Origin: Sialis fuliginosa
Taxonomy: Eukaryota; Arthropoda; Insecta; Megaloptera; Sialidae
Direction: 5' to 3'
Assembly (NCBI GenBank): GCA_961205875.1
Contig: OY540820.1
Coordinates: 1,860,001 to 1,924,000 of the forward strand
DNA: 64,000 bases
A model generated the notes under the pieces. That model saw nothing but the letters and a program-made list of their open reading frames with translations, was not told where the DNA came from and searched no databases. The stretch's first letter is position 1, and the number at the start of each line of letters is the position of its first letter. Made by a program: the position numbers and the translations under genes. Below are positions 1-11,319 of the stretch, piece after piece.

Positions 1-54
1 ATTTTATGTTTAATCTATTGCTTATGCATGTTTATATTTATGTTTATGTATTTG
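1..54 (+). repeat. Unit 0 core, 3' end only (cut by window edge)
   Basis: This is the last ~54 bp of a core of the 238-bp class. It matches the ends of later cores (TTTAATCTATTGCTTATGCATG, here read as two parts either side of position 20) and finishes with the GTATTTG interruption just before the perfect hexamers. Confidence 0.9.
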
Positions 55-264
55 TTTATGTTTATGTTTATGTTTATGTTTATGTTTATGTTTATGTTTA
101 TGTTTATGTTTATGTTTATGTTTATGTTTATGTTTATGTTTATGTTTATGTTTATGTTTATGTTTATGTTTATGTTTATGTTTATGTTTATGTTTATGTT
201 TATGTTTATGTTTATGTTTATGTTTATGTTTATGTTTATGTTTATGTTTATGTTTATGTTTATG
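55..264 (+). repeat. Unit 0 hexamer array, (TTTATG)35
   Basis: There are 35 uninterrupted TTTATG copies. The + strand of the array has no C. Its complement carries cytosine only in the CAT (CHH) context, so the array has no CpG. Every frame except one reverse frame is open, which produces VY, MF, CL, HK and IN dipeptide ORFs of no coding value. Confidence 0.97.
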
Positions 265-980
265 TTTTAATTTAAGTTCAAGTTTATGATTAAACATAAA
301 CTTAAACATAAATTTAAACATAATTTTAAACATAAATTAAAACATAAACTTAGACATAAATTTAAACATAAATTAAAACATATATTTAAACATTAATTTA
401 AACATAAATTTAAACATAAATTTAAACTAAAATTTAAACATAAATTTAAACTTAAATTTAAACATAAATTTAAACATAAATTTAAACATAAATCTAACCA
501 TAAATTTAAACATAAATTTAAACATAAATTTAGACATAAATTTAAACATAAATTTAAACAAATTAAAATTAAAATTTAAACATAAATTTAAACATAAATT
601 TAAACATAAATTATAACATAAACTTAAAAATAAATTTAAACTTAAATTTAAACTTAAATTAAACATTAATTTAAACATAAATTTAAACTAAAATTTAAAC
701 ATAAATTTAAACATAAATCTAACCATAAATTTAAACATAAATTTAAACATAAATTTAGACATAAATTTAAACATAAATTTAAACATAAATTTAAACATAA
801 ACTAAAACATAAATTTAAACATAAATTTAAACATAAATTTAAACATAAATTTAAACATAAATTTAAACATAAATTTAAACATAAACTAAAACATAAACCT
901 AAACATAAATTTAAAATTAAATTTAAATATAAACTTAAACATAAACCTAAACATAAATTTAAACATAAATTTAAACATAA
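265..980 (+). repeat. Unit 0 12-mer tail (716 bp)
   Basis: An imperfect array of CATAAATTTAAA. The hinge lies at 280-303: AAGTTTATG, ATTAAA, CATAAACTT. Two CTAACC variant blocks occur near 491 and 720. The end is type A (AATATAAAC ... AACCTAAACAT). It pairs with the tails of units 6 and 8 (740 bp each), from which it differs by 24 bp, or two 12-mers. Confidence 0.93.
280..303. repeat. Hinge inverted repeat (example copy)
   Basis: Arms AAGTTTATG and CATAAACTT are perfect 9-bp reverse complements around ATTAAA. Extended outward, the 25 bp on each side match at 22 positions. To the left the repeat reads TTTATG and to the right CATAAA, so this is where the polarity inverts. A copy starts 16 bp after the array in nearly every unit. 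The right arm is CATAAATTT in units 12-14, 16 and 17, and the hinge is missing in unit 23. Confidence 0.9.
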
Positions 981-1200
981 ATGTCAAATCTAGTCGTTTA
1001 GACACTAAATTTCCGATAAGTATCCAAAAACTGATGGAATTGATTTAAAATAATTTGATCCGATTGTTATGGTACGAATCGAGACGTTTATTACCAAAAT
1101 ACACCAATTTAATACAAATCGAGTCGATTTGCAGATGTTATATGTTTATTTACGTGTATGATTTATTTTATGTTTAATCTATTGCTTATGCATGTTTATA
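981..1200 (+). repeat. Core 1, subtype A2 (220 bp)
   Basis: First complete core. The first ~160 bp are non-repetitive and about 30% GC, against 17% in the hexamer and 8% in the 12-mer. It holds nine CpGs. The dyad CAAATCGAGTCGATTTG is at 1115-1131. A related AATCGAG lies about 40 bp upstream (GTACGAATCGAGACG). The A2 mark is CACCAATTT in place of CACCGATTT, linked to the 220-bp length. I see no coding frame, tRNA or transposase remnant in it. Function is unknown. Confidence 0.93.
1115..1131. other. Core dyad CAAATCGAGTCGATTTG (example copy)
   Basis: A palindrome with two 8-bp arms around one central G, containing two TCGA sites. The same 17 bases occur in all 30 cores that reach this point (core start +134, or +132 in core 3). 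The symmetry would suit a dimeric DNA-binding protein, but binding is inference; no known motif family was recognised. Confidence 0.85.
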
Positions 1201-1404
1201 TTTATGTTTATGTTTATGTTTATGTTTATGTTTATGTTTATGTTTATGTTTATGTTTATGTTTATGTTTATGTTTATGTTTATGTTTATGTTTATGTTTA
1301 TGTTTATGTTTATGTTTATGTTTATGTTTATGTTTATGTTTATGTTTATGTTTATGTTTATGTTTATGTTTATGTTTATGTTTATGTTTATGTTTATGTT
1401 TATG
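1201..1404 (+). repeat. Unit 1 hexamer array, (TTTATG)34
   Basis: 34 perfect copies, the shortest unbroken array here. Its sister array in unit 9 has 52 copies although both units have the same core length (220) and tail length (680). Confidence 0.97.
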
Positions 1405-2084
1405 TTTTAATTTAAGTTCAAGTTTATGATTAAACATAAACTTAAACATAAATTTAAACATAATTTTAAACATAAATTAAAACATAAACTTAGACATACA
1501 TTTAAACATAAATTAAAACATTAATTTAAACATAAATTTAAACATAAATTTAAACTAAAATTTAAACATAAATTTAAACTTAAATTTAAACATAAATTTA
1601 AACATAAATTTAAACATAAATCTAACCATAAATTTAAACATAAATTTAAACATAAATTTAGACATAAATTTAAACATAAATTTAAACAAATTTAAATTAA
1701 AATTTAAACATAAATTTAAACATAAATTTAAACATAAATTAAAACATAAACTTAAAAATAAATTTAAACTTAAATTTAAACTTAAATTAAACATTAATTT
1801 AAACATAAATTTAAACTAAAATTTAAACATAAATTTAAACATAAATCTAACCATAAATTTAAACATAAATTTAAACATAAATTTAGACATAAATTTAAAC
1901 ATAAATTTAAACATAAATTTAAACATAAACTAAAACATAAATTTAAACATAAATTTAAACATAAATTTAAACATAAATTTAAACATAAATTAAATCATAA
2001 ACCTAAACATAAATTTAAAATTAAATTTAAATATAAACTTAAACATAAACCTAAACATAAATTTAAACATAAATTTAAACATAA
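1405..2084 (+). repeat. Unit 1 12-mer tail (680 bp)
   Basis: Hinge at 1420-1443. Same length as the unit 9 tail (11320-11999) and shares the variant blocks CATACATTT, CTAACC and AAATTTAAATTAAAATTT. The end is type A. Clear evidence that units 0-1 and 8-9 share ancestry. Confidence 0.93.
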
Positions 2085-2304
2085 ATGTCAAATCTAGTCG
2101 TTTAGACACTAAATTTCCGATAAGTATCCAAAAACTGATGGAATTGATTTAAAATAATTTGATCCGATTGTTATGGTACGAATCGAGACGTTTATTACCA
2201 AAATACACCAATTTAATACAAATCGAGTCGATTTGCAGATGTTATATGTTTATTTACGTGTATGATTTATTTTATGTTTAATCTATTGCTTATGCATGTT
2301 TATA
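2085..2304 (+). repeat. Core 2, subtype A2 (220 bp)
   Basis: Dyad at 2219-2235. CACCAATTT variant as in cores 1, 7 and 9. Confidence 0.92.
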
Positions 2305-2604
2305 TTTATGTTTATGTTTATGTTTATGTTTATGTTTATGTTTATGTTTATGTTTATGTTTATGTTTATGTTTATGTTTATGTTTATGTTTATGTTTATG
2401 TTTATGTTTATGTTTATGTTTATGTTTATGTTTATGTTTATGTTTATGTTTATGTTTATGTTTATGTTTATGTTTATGTTTATGTTTATGTTTATGTTTA
2501 TGTTTATGTTTATGTTTATGTTTATGTTTATGTTTATGTTTATGTTTATGTTTATGTTTATGTTTATGTTTATGTTTATGTTTATGTTTATGTTTATGTT
2601 TATG
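2305..2604 (+). repeat. Unit 2 hexamer array, (TTTATG)50
   Basis: 50 perfect copies, starting directly after CATGTTTATA with no GTATTTG interruption. Confidence 0.97.
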
Positions 2605-3901
2605 TTTTAATTTAAGTTCAAGTTTATGATTAAACATAAACTTAAACATAAATTTAAACATAAATTTAAACATAAATTTAAACATAAATTTAAACATAAA
2701 ATAAAACATAAACTTAAACATAAATTTAAACATAAATTTAAACATAAATTTAAACATAAATTTAAACATAAATTAAAACATAAACTTAAACATAATTTTA
2801 AACATAAATTTAAACATAAATTTAAACATAAATTTTAACATAAATTTAAACATTAATTAAAACATAGACTTAAACATAAATTTAAACTTAAATTTAAACT
2901 TAAATAAAACATAAATTTAAACATAAATTTAAACATAAAATTTAACATAAATTTAAACATAAATTTAAACATAAAATTTAAACATAAATTTAAACATAAA
3001 TTTGAACATAAATTTAAACATAAATTTAAACATAAATTTAAACATAAATTTAAACATAAATTTAAACATAAATTAAAACATAAATTTAAACTTAAATTTA
3101 AACATAAATTTAAACATAAATTAAAACATAGACTTAGACATAAATTTAAACATAAATTAAAACATATATTTAAACATTAATTTAAACATAAATTTAAACA
3201 TAAATTTAAACTAAAATTTAAAAAGAAATTTAAACTTAAATTTAAACATAAATTTAAACATAAATTAAAACATAAATTTAAACTTAAATTTAAACTTAAA
3301 TTAAACATAAATTTAAACATAAATTAAAACATAAATTTAAACTTAAATTTAAACATAAATTTAAACATAAATTAAAACATAAACTTAGACATAAATTTAA
3401 ACATAAACTAAAACATATATTTAAACATTAATTTAAACATAAATTTAAACATAAATTTAAACTAAAATTTAAACAGAAATTTAAACTTAAATTTAAACAT
3501 AAATTTAAACATAAATTTAAACATAAATCTAACCATAAATTTAAACATAAATTTAAACATAAATTTAGACATAAATTTAAACATAAATTTAAACAAATTT
3601 AAATTAAAATTTAAACATAAATTTAAACATAAATTATAACATAAAACATAAACTTAAAAATAAATTTAAACTTAAATTTAAACTTAAATTAATCATTAAT
3701 TTAAACATAAATTTAAACATAAATTTAAACATAAATTTAAACATAAACTAAAACATAAATTTAAACATAAATTTAAACATAAATTTAAACATAAATTTAA
3801 ACATAAATTAAAACATAAATTTAAACATAAATTTAAACTCAAATTTAAATATAAACTTAAACATAACCTAAACATAAATTTAAACATAAATTTAAACATA
3901 A
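2605..3901 (+). repeat. Unit 2 12-mer tail (1297 bp)
   Basis: Hinge at 2620-2643. About twice as long as neighbouring tails, with an internal second round of the CTTAGACATAAA / CATATATTT blocks near 3130-3180 and 3380-3425. The type A end carries a one-base loss (CATAACCTAAAC near 3863). Confidence 0.9.
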
Positions 3902-4137
3902 ATGTCAAATCTAGTCGTTTAGACACTAAATTTCCGATAAGTATCCAAACACTGATGGAATTGATTTAAAATAATTTGATCCGATTGTTATGGTACGAAC
4001 CGAGACGTTTATTATAAATACACCGATTTAATACAAATCGAGTCGATTTGCAGATGTTATATGTTTATTTACGTTTATGATTTATTTTATGTTTAATCTA
4101 TTGCTTATGCATGTTTATATTTATGTTTATGTATTTG
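3902..4137 (+). repeat. Core 3, subtype A1 variant (236 bp)
   Basis: The most diverged A core: CCAAACACTG, GAACCGAGACG, a 2-bp deletion giving ATTATAAATACACCG, and ACGTTTATG in place of ACGTGTATG. The dyad is intact at 4034-4050. Confidence 0.92.
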
Positions 4138-4665
4138 TTTATGTTTATGTTTATGTTTATGTTTATGTTTATGTTTATGTTTATGTTTATGTTTATGTTT
4201 ATGTTTATGTTTATGTTTATGTTTATGTTTATGTTTATGTTTATGTTTATGTTTATGTTTATGTTTATGTTTATGTTTATGTTTATGTTTATGTTTATGT
4301 TTATGTTTATGTTTATGTTTATGTTTATGTTTATGTTTATGTTTATGTTTATGTTTATGTTTATGTTTATGTTTATGTTTATGTTTATGTTTATGTTTAT
4401 GTTTATGTTTATGTTTATGTTTATGTTTATGTTTATGTTTATGTTTATGTTTATGTTTATGTTTATGTTTATGTTTATGTTTATGTTTATGTTTATGTTT
4501 ATGTTTATGTTTATGTTTATGTTTATGTTTATGTTTATGTTTATGTTTATGTTTATGTTTATGTTTATGTTTATGTTTATGTTTATGTTTATGTTTATGT
4601 TTATGTTTATGTTTATGTTTATGTTTATGTTTATGTTTATGTTTATGTTTATGTTTATGTTTATG
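4138..4665 (+). repeat. Unit 3 hexamer array, (TTTATG)88
   Basis: 88 perfect copies, second longest in the window. The adjacent sister unit 4 has only 35 copies with the same 428-bp tail. Confidence 0.97.
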
Positions 4666-5093
4666 TTTTAATTTAAGTTCAAGTTTATGATTAAACATAA
4701 ACTTAAACATAAATTTAACCATAAATTTAAACATAAATTTAAACATAAATTTAGACATAAATTTAAACATAAATTTAAACAAATTTAAATTAAAATTTAA
4801 ACATAAATTTAAACATAAATTTAAACATAAATTAAAACATAAACTTAAAAATAAATTTAAACTTAAATTTAAACTTAAATTAAACATTAATTTAAACATA
4901 AATTTAAACATAAATTTAAACATAAATTTAAACATAAACTAAAACATAAATTTAAACATAAATTTAAACATAAATTTAAACATAAATTTAAACATAAATT
5001 AAAACATAAACCTAAACATAAATTTAAAATTAAATTTAAATATAAACTTAAACATAAACCTAAACATAAATTTAAACATAAATTTAAACATAA
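4666..5093 (+). repeat. Unit 3 12-mer tail (428 bp)
   Basis: Shortest tail class. Hinge at 4681-4704. It passes almost directly into the TTTAACCATAAA and AAATTTAAATTAAAATTT blocks, so the hinge-proximal part found in units 0 and 1 is missing. Type A end. Confidence 0.93.
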
Positions 5094-5331
5094 ATGTCAA
5101 ATCTAGTCGTTTAGACACTAAATTTCCGATAAGTATCCAAAAACTGATGGAATTGATTTAAAATAATTTGATCCGATTGTTATGGTACGAATCGAGACGT
5201 TTATTACCAAAATACAAAGATTTAATACAAATCGAGTCGATTTGCAGATGTTATATGTTTATTTACGTGTATGATTTATTTTATGTTTAATCTATTGCTT
5301 ATGCATGTTTATATTTATGTTTATGTATTTG
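5094..5331 (+). repeat. Core 4, subtype A1 (238 bp)
   Basis: Dyad at 5228-5244. Private change ACAAAGATTT where others have ACACCGATTT, removing one CpG. Confidence 0.92.
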
Positions 5332-5541
5332 TTTATGTTTATGTTTATGTTTATGTTTATGTTTATGTTTATGTTTATGTTTATGTTTATGTTTATGTTT
5401 ATGTTTATGTTTATGTTTATGTTTATGTTTATGTTTATGTTTATGTTTATGTTTATGTTTATGTTTATGTTTATGTTTATGTTTATGTTTATGTTTATGT
5501 TTATGTTTATGTTTATGTTTATGTTTATGTTTATGTTTATG
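5332..5541 (+). repeat. Unit 4 hexamer array, (TTTATG)35
   Basis: 35 perfect copies after the GTATTTG interruption. Confidence 0.97.
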
Positions 5542-5969
5542 TTTTAATTTAAGTTCAAGTTTATGATTAAACATAAACTTAAACATAAATTTAACCATAA
5601 ATTTAAACATAAATTTAAACATAAATTTAGACATAAATTTAAACATAAATTTAAACAAATTTAAATTAAAATTTAAACATAAATTTAAACATAAATTTAA
5701 ACATAAATTAAAACATAAACTTAAAAATAAATTTAAACTTAAATTTAAACTTAAATTAAACATTAATTTAAACATAAATTTAAACATAAATTTAAACATA
5801 AATTTAAACATAAACTAAAACATAAATTTAAACATAAATTTAAACATAAATTTAAACATAAATTTAAACATAAATTAAAACATAAACCTAAACATAAATT
5901 TAAAATTAAATTTAAATATAAACTTAAACATAAACCTAAACATAAATTTAAACATAAATTTAAACATAA
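5542..5969 (+). repeat. Unit 4 12-mer tail (428 bp)
   Basis: Same length and block order as the unit 3 tail, which makes units 3 and 4 a tandem pair. Hinge at 5557-5580. Confidence 0.93.
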
Positions 5970-6207
5970 ATGTCAAATCTAGTCGTTTAGACACTAAATT
6001 TCCGATAAGTATCCAAAAACTGATGGAATTGATTTAAAATAATTTGATCCGATTGTTATGGTACGAATCGAGACGTTTATTACCAAAATACACCGATTTA
6101 ATACAAATCGAGTCGATTTGCAGATGTTATATGTTTATTTACGTGTATGATTTATTTTATGTTTAATCTATTGCTTATGCATGTTTATATTTATGTTTAT
6201 GTATTTG
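5970..6207 (+). repeat. Core 5, subtype A1 (238 bp)
   Basis: Dyad at 6104-6120. No private change seen; a good reference for the A1 consensus. Confidence 0.93.
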
Positions 6208-6519
6208 TTTATGTTTATGTTTATGTTTATGTTTATGTTTATGTTTATGTTTATGTTTATGTTTATGTTTATGTTTATGTTTATGTTTATGTTTATGTTT
6301 ATGTTTATGTTTATGTTTATGTTTATGTTTATGTTTATGTTTATGTTTATGTTTATGTTTATGTTTATGTTTATGTTTATGTTTATGTTTATGTTTATGT
6401 TTATGTTTATGTTTATGTTTATGTTTATGTTTATGTTTATGTTTATGTTTATGTTTATGTTTATGTTTATGTTTATGTTTATGTTTATGTTTATGTTTAT
6501 GTTTATGTTTATGTTTATG
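6208..6519 (+). repeat. Unit 5 hexamer array, (TTTATG)52
   Basis: 52 perfect copies. Confidence 0.97.
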
Positions 6520-7211
6520 TTTTAATTTAAGTTCAAGTTTATGATTAAACATAAACTTAAACATAAATTTAAACATAATTTTAAACATAAATTAAAACAT
6601 AAACTTAGACATAAATTTAAACATAAATTAAAACATATATTTAAACATTAATTTAAACATAAATTTAAACATAAATTTAAACTAAAATTTAAACATAAAT
6701 TTAAACTTAAATTTAAACATAAATTTAAACATAAATTTAAACATAAATCTAACCATAAATTTAAACATAAATTTAAACATAAATTTAGACATAAATTTAA
6801 ACATAAATTTAAACAAATTTAAATTAAAATTTAAACATAAATTTAAACATAAATTTAAACATAAATTAAATCATAAACTTAAAAATAAATTTAAACTTAA
6901 ATTTAAACTTAAATTAAACATTAATTTAAACATAAATTTAAACTAAAATTTAAACATAAATTTAAACATAAATCTAACCATAAATTTAAACATAAATTTA
7001 AACATAAATTTAGACATAAATTTAAACATAAATTTAAACATAAATTTAAACATAAACTAAAACATAAATTTAAACATAAATTTAAACATAAATTTAAACA
7101 TAAATTTAAACATAAATTAAAACATAAACCTAAACATAAATTTAAAATTAAATTTAAATATAAACTTAAACATAAACCTAAACATAAATTTAAACATAAA
7201 TTTAAACATAA
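6520..7211 (+). repeat. Unit 5 12-mer tail (692 bp)
   Basis: Hinge at 6535-6558. From about 6720 onward it aligns with the unit 7 tail at offset 2370, sharing AAATTAAATCATAAAC. This marks the left edge of the 2370-bp duplication. Confidence 0.92.
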
Positions 7212-7449
7212 ATGTCAAATCTAGTCGTTTAAACACTAAATTTCCGATAAGTATCCAAAAACTGATGGAATTGATTTAAAATAATTTGATCCGATTGTTA
7301 TGGTACGAATCGAGACGTTTATTACCAAAATACACCGATTTAATACAAATCGAGTCGATTTGCAGATGTTATATGTTTATTTACGTGTATGATTTATTTT
7401 ATGTTTAATCTATTGCTTATGCATGTTTATATTTATGTTTATGTATTTG
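7212..7449 (+). repeat. Core 6, subtype A1 (238 bp)
   Basis: Dyad at 7346-7362. Marker GTCGTTTAAACAC (others GTCGTTTAGACAC), shared with core 8. Confidence 0.93.
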
Positions 7450-7677
7450 TTTATGTTTATGTTTATGTTTATGTTTATGTTTATGTTTATGTTTATGTTT
7501 ATGTTTATGTTTATGTTTATGTTTATGTTTATGTTTATGTTTATGTTTATGTTTATGTTTATGTTTATGTTTATGTTTATGTTTATGTTTATGTTTATGT
7601 TTATGTTTATGTTTATGTTTATGTTTATGTTTATGTTTATGTTTATGTTTATGTTTATGTTTATGTTTATGTTTATG
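7450..7677 (+). repeat. Unit 6 hexamer array, (TTTATG)38
   Basis: 38 perfect copies, identical in length to unit 8. Confidence 0.97.
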
Positions 7678-8417
7678 TTTTAATTTAAGTTCAAGTTTAT
7701 GATTAAACATAAACTTAAACATAAATTTAAACATAATTTTAAACATAAATTAAAACATAAACTTAGACATAAATTTAAACATAAATTAAAACATATATTT
7801 AAACATTAATTTAAACATAAATTTAAACATAAATTTAAACTAAAATTTAAACATAAATTTAAACTTAAATTTAAACATAAATTTAAACATAAATTTAAAC
7901 ATAAATCTAACCATAAATTTAAACATAAATTTAAACATAAATTTAGACATAAATTTAAACATAAATTTAAACAAATTAAAATTAAAATTTAAACATAAAT
8001 TTAAACATAAATTTAAACATAAATTATAACATAAACTTAAAAATAAATTTAAACTTAAATTTAAACTTAAATTAAACATTAATTTAAACATAAATTTAAA
8101 CTAAAATTTAAACATAAATTTAAACATAAATCTAACCATAAATTTAAACATAAATTTAAACATAAATTTAGACATAAATTTAAACATAAATTTAAACATA
8201 AATTTAAACATAAACTAAAACATAAATTTAAACATAAATTTAAACATAAATTTAAACATAAATTTAAACATAAATTTAAACATAAATTTAAACATAAATT
8301 TAAACATAAATTTAAACATAAATTAAAACATAAACCTAAACATAAATTTAAAATTAAATTTAAATATAAACTTAAACTTAAACCTAAACATAAATTTAAA
8401 CATAAATTTAAACATAA
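7678..8417 (+). repeat. Unit 6 12-mer tail (740 bp)
   Basis: Hinge at 7693-7716. Block order as in the unit 0 tail. The end reads AAACTTAAACTTAAACCTAAAC, here split by wording: CTTAAACTTAAACC occurs where other A tails have CTTAAACATAAACC. Confidence 0.93.
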
Positions 8418-8637
8418 ATGTCAAATCTAGTCGTTTAGACACTAAATTTCCGATAAGTATCCAAAAACTGATGGATTTGATTTAAAATAATTTGATCCGA
8501 TTGTTATGGTACGAATCGAGACGTTTATTACCAAAATACACCAATTTAATACAAATCGAGTCGATTTGCAGATGTTATATGTTTATTTACGTGTATGATT
8601 TATTTTATGTTTAATCTATTGCTTATGCATGTTTATA
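8418..8637 (+). repeat. Core 7, subtype A2 (220 bp)
   Basis: Dyad at 8552-8568. Marker ATGGATTTGATT (others ATGGAATTGATT), shared with core 9. Confidence 0.93.
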
Positions 8638-8949
8638 TTTATGTTTATGTTTATGTTTATGTTTATGTTTATGTTTATGTTTATGTTTATGTTTATGTTT
8701 ATGTTTATGTTTATGTTTATGTTTATGTTTATGTTTATGTTTATGTTTATGTTTATGTTTATGTTTATGTTTATGTTTATGTTTATGTTTATGTTTATGT
8801 TTATGTTTATGTTTATGTTTATGTTTATGTTTATGTTTATGTTTATGTTTATGTTTATGTTTATGTTTATGTTTATGTTTATGTTTATGTTTATGTTTAT
8901 GTTTATGTTTATGTTTATGTTTATGTTTATGTTTATGTTTATGTTTATG
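8638..8949 (+). repeat. Unit 7 hexamer array, (TTTATG)52
   Basis: 52 perfect copies, identical in length to unit 9. Confidence 0.97.
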
Positions 8950-9581
8950 TTTTAATTTAAGTTCAAGTTTATGATTAAACATAAACTTAAACATAAATTT
9001 AAACATAATTTTAAACATAAATTAAAACATAAACTTAGACATACATTTAAACATAAATTAAAACATTAATTTAAACATAAATTTAAACATAAATTTAAAC
9101 ATAAATTTAAACATAAATCTAACCATAAATTTAAACATAAATTTAAACATAAATTTAGACATAAATTTAAACATAAATTTAAACAAATTTAAATTAAAAT
9201 TTAAACATAAATTTAAACATAAATTTAAACATAAATTAAATCATAAACTTAAAAATAAATTTAAACTTAAATTTAAACTTAAATTAAACATTAATTTAAA
9301 CATAAATTTAAACTAAAATTTAAACATAAATTTAAACATAAATCTAACCATAAATTTAAACATAAATTTAAACATAAATTTAGACATAAATTTAAACATA
9401 AATTTAAACATAAATTTAAACATAAACTAAAACATAAATTTAAACATAAATTTAAACATAAATTTAAACATAAATTTAAACATAAATTAAAACATAAACC
9501 TAAACATAAATTTAAAATTAAATTTAAATATAAACTTAAACATAAACCTAAACATAAATTTAAACATAAATTTAAACATAA
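8950..9581 (+). repeat. Unit 7 12-mer tail (632 bp), duplication junction
   Basis: Hinge at 8965-8988. Its first part (to ~9095) matches the unit 9 tail and its second part (from ~9085) matches the unit 5 tail. It is therefore the recombinant junction of the 2370-bp duplication, lying in plain 12-mer sequence. Confidence 0.9.
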
Positions 9582-9819
9582 ATGTCAAATCTAGTCGTTT
9601 AAACACTAAATTTCCGATAAGTATCCAAAAACTGATGGAATTGATTTAAAATAATTTGATCCGATTGTTATGGTACGAATCGAGACGTTTATTACCAAAA
9701 TACACCGATTTAATACAAATCGAGTCGATTTGCAGATGTTATATGTTTATTTACGTGTATGATTTATTTTATGTTTAATCTATTGCTTATGCATGTTTAT
9801 ATTTATGTTTATGTATTTG
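9582..9819 (+). repeat. Core 8, subtype A1 (238 bp)
   Basis: Duplicate of core 6, with the same TTTAAACAC marker. Dyad at 9716-9732. Confidence 0.93.
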
Positions 9820-10047
9820 TTTATGTTTATGTTTATGTTTATGTTTATGTTTATGTTTATGTTTATGTTTATGTTTATGTTTATGTTTATGTTTATGTTT
9901 ATGTTTATGTTTATGTTTATGTTTATGTTTATGTTTATGTTTATGTTTATGTTTATGTTTATGTTTATGTTTATGTTTATGTTTATGTTTATGTTTATGT
10001 TTATGTTTATGTTTATGTTTATGTTTATGTTTATGTTTATGTTTATG
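9820..10047 (+). repeat. Unit 8 hexamer array, (TTTATG)38
   Basis: 38 perfect copies, duplicate of the unit 6 array. Confidence 0.97.
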
Positions 10048-10787
10048 TTTTAATTTAAGTTCAAGTTTATGATTAAACATAAACTTAAACATAAATTTAA
10101 ACATAATTTTAAACATAAATTAAAACATAAACTTAGACATAAATTTAAACATAAATTAAAACATATATTTAAACATTAATTTAAACATAAATTTAAACAT
10201 AAATTTAAACTAAAATTTAAACATAAATTTAAACTTAAATTTAAACATAAATTTAAACATAAATTTAAACATAAATCTAACCATAAATTTAAACATAAAT
10301 TTAAACATAAATTTAGACATAAATTTAAACATAAATTTAAACAAATTAAAATTAAAATTTAAACATAAATTTAAACATAAATTTAAACATAAATTATAAC
10401 ATAAACTTAAAAATAAATTTAAACTTAAATTTAAACTTAAATTAAACATTAATTTAAACATAAATTTAAACTAAAATTTAAACATAAATTTAAACATAAA
10501 TCTAACCATAAATTTAAACATAAATTTAAACATAAATTTAGACATAAATTTAAACATAAATTTAAACATAAATTTAAACATAAACTAAAACATAAATTTA
10601 AACATAAATTTAAACATAAATTTAAACATAAATTTAAACATAAATTTAAACATAAATTTAAACATAAATTTAAACATAAATTTAAACATAAATTAAAACA
10701 TAAACCTAAACATAAATTTAAAATTAAATTTAAATATAAACTTAAACTTAAACCTAAACATAAATTTAAACATAAATTTAAACATAA
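10048..10787 (+). repeat. Unit 8 12-mer tail (740 bp)
   Basis: Hinge at 10063-10086. Same length and blocks as the unit 6 tail. Confidence 0.93.
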
Positions 10788-11007
10788 ATGTCAAATCTAG
10801 TCGTTTAGACACTAAATTTCCGATAAGTATCCAAAAACTGATGGATTTGATTTAAAATAATTTGATCCGATTGTTATGGTACGAATCGAGACGTTTATTA
10901 CCAAAATACACCAATTTAATACAAATCGAGTCGATTTGCAGATGTTATATGTTTATTTACGTGTATGATTTATTTTATGTTTAATCTATTGCTTATGCAT
11001 GTTTATA
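10788..11007 (+). repeat. Core 9, subtype A2 (220 bp)
   Basis: Duplicate of core 7 (ATGGATTTG). Dyad at 10922-10938. Confidence 0.93.
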
Positions 11008-11319
11008 TTTATGTTTATGTTTATGTTTATGTTTATGTTTATGTTTATGTTTATGTTTATGTTTATGTTTATGTTTATGTTTATGTTTATGTTTATGTTT
11101 ATGTTTATGTTTATGTTTATGTTTATGTTTATGTTTATGTTTATGTTTATGTTTATGTTTATGTTTATGTTTATGTTTATGTTTATGTTTATGTTTATGT
11201 TTATGTTTATGTTTATGTTTATGTTTATGTTTATGTTTATGTTTATGTTTATGTTTATGTTTATGTTTATGTTTATGTTTATGTTTATGTTTATGTTTAT
11301 GTTTATGTTTATGTTTATG
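11008..11319 (+). repeat. Unit 9 hexamer array, (TTTATG)52
   Basis: 52 perfect copies. Confidence 0.97.

Larger units (their letters stand above)
6720..9089 (+). repeat. 2370-bp tandem duplication, left copy
   Basis: Runs from the end of unit 5 through unit 6 into the tail of unit 7. Core marks, array lengths (38 then 52) and tail blocks repeat exactly 2370 bp later. Edges are approximate because both fall inside 12-mer sequence. Confidence 0.85.

Noticed and set aside
1140..1190. Promoter-like elements (TATATG, ACGTG, TATGCATG) at the 3' part of the core
   Set aside because: Short AT-rich words are expected by chance here, and the region is decayed hexamer sequence; no downstream gene exists.
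981..1200. Core as a transposable-element remnant
   Set aside because: No terminal repeats, target-site duplications, or recognisable coding or structural motif; the core always sits at the same place in the unit. An ancient insertion captured by the satellite is possible but unsupported.
981..1200. CENP-B box or other known centromere motif in the core
   Set aside because: No match to the TTCG...CGGG pattern in either strand of the core; the conserved dyad is TCGA-based instead.
981..1200. tRNA, 5S rRNA or other RNA gene in the core
   Set aside because: No A/B box pair, cloverleaf or conserved RNA motif was recognised; the core is too AT-rich and short of stems other than the small dyads.
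1201..1404. Telomeric repeat
   Set aside because: TTTATG differs from TTTAGG-like telomere units and has only one G. Isolated TTTAGG (unit 10) and CCTAAA (tail ends) are single variants. Arrays lie in both polarities internally and are interrupted by cores. Remote descent from a telomere-like repeat cannot be excluded.
4105..4935. Long open reading frames, e.g. 276 codons on the - strand here and 292 codons at 45197-46075
   Set aside because: They consist of HK, MF, VY, CL, KF or LN dipeptide repeats created by 6- and 12-bp periodicity, exist in many frames at once, change length with repeat number, and lack domains or signals.
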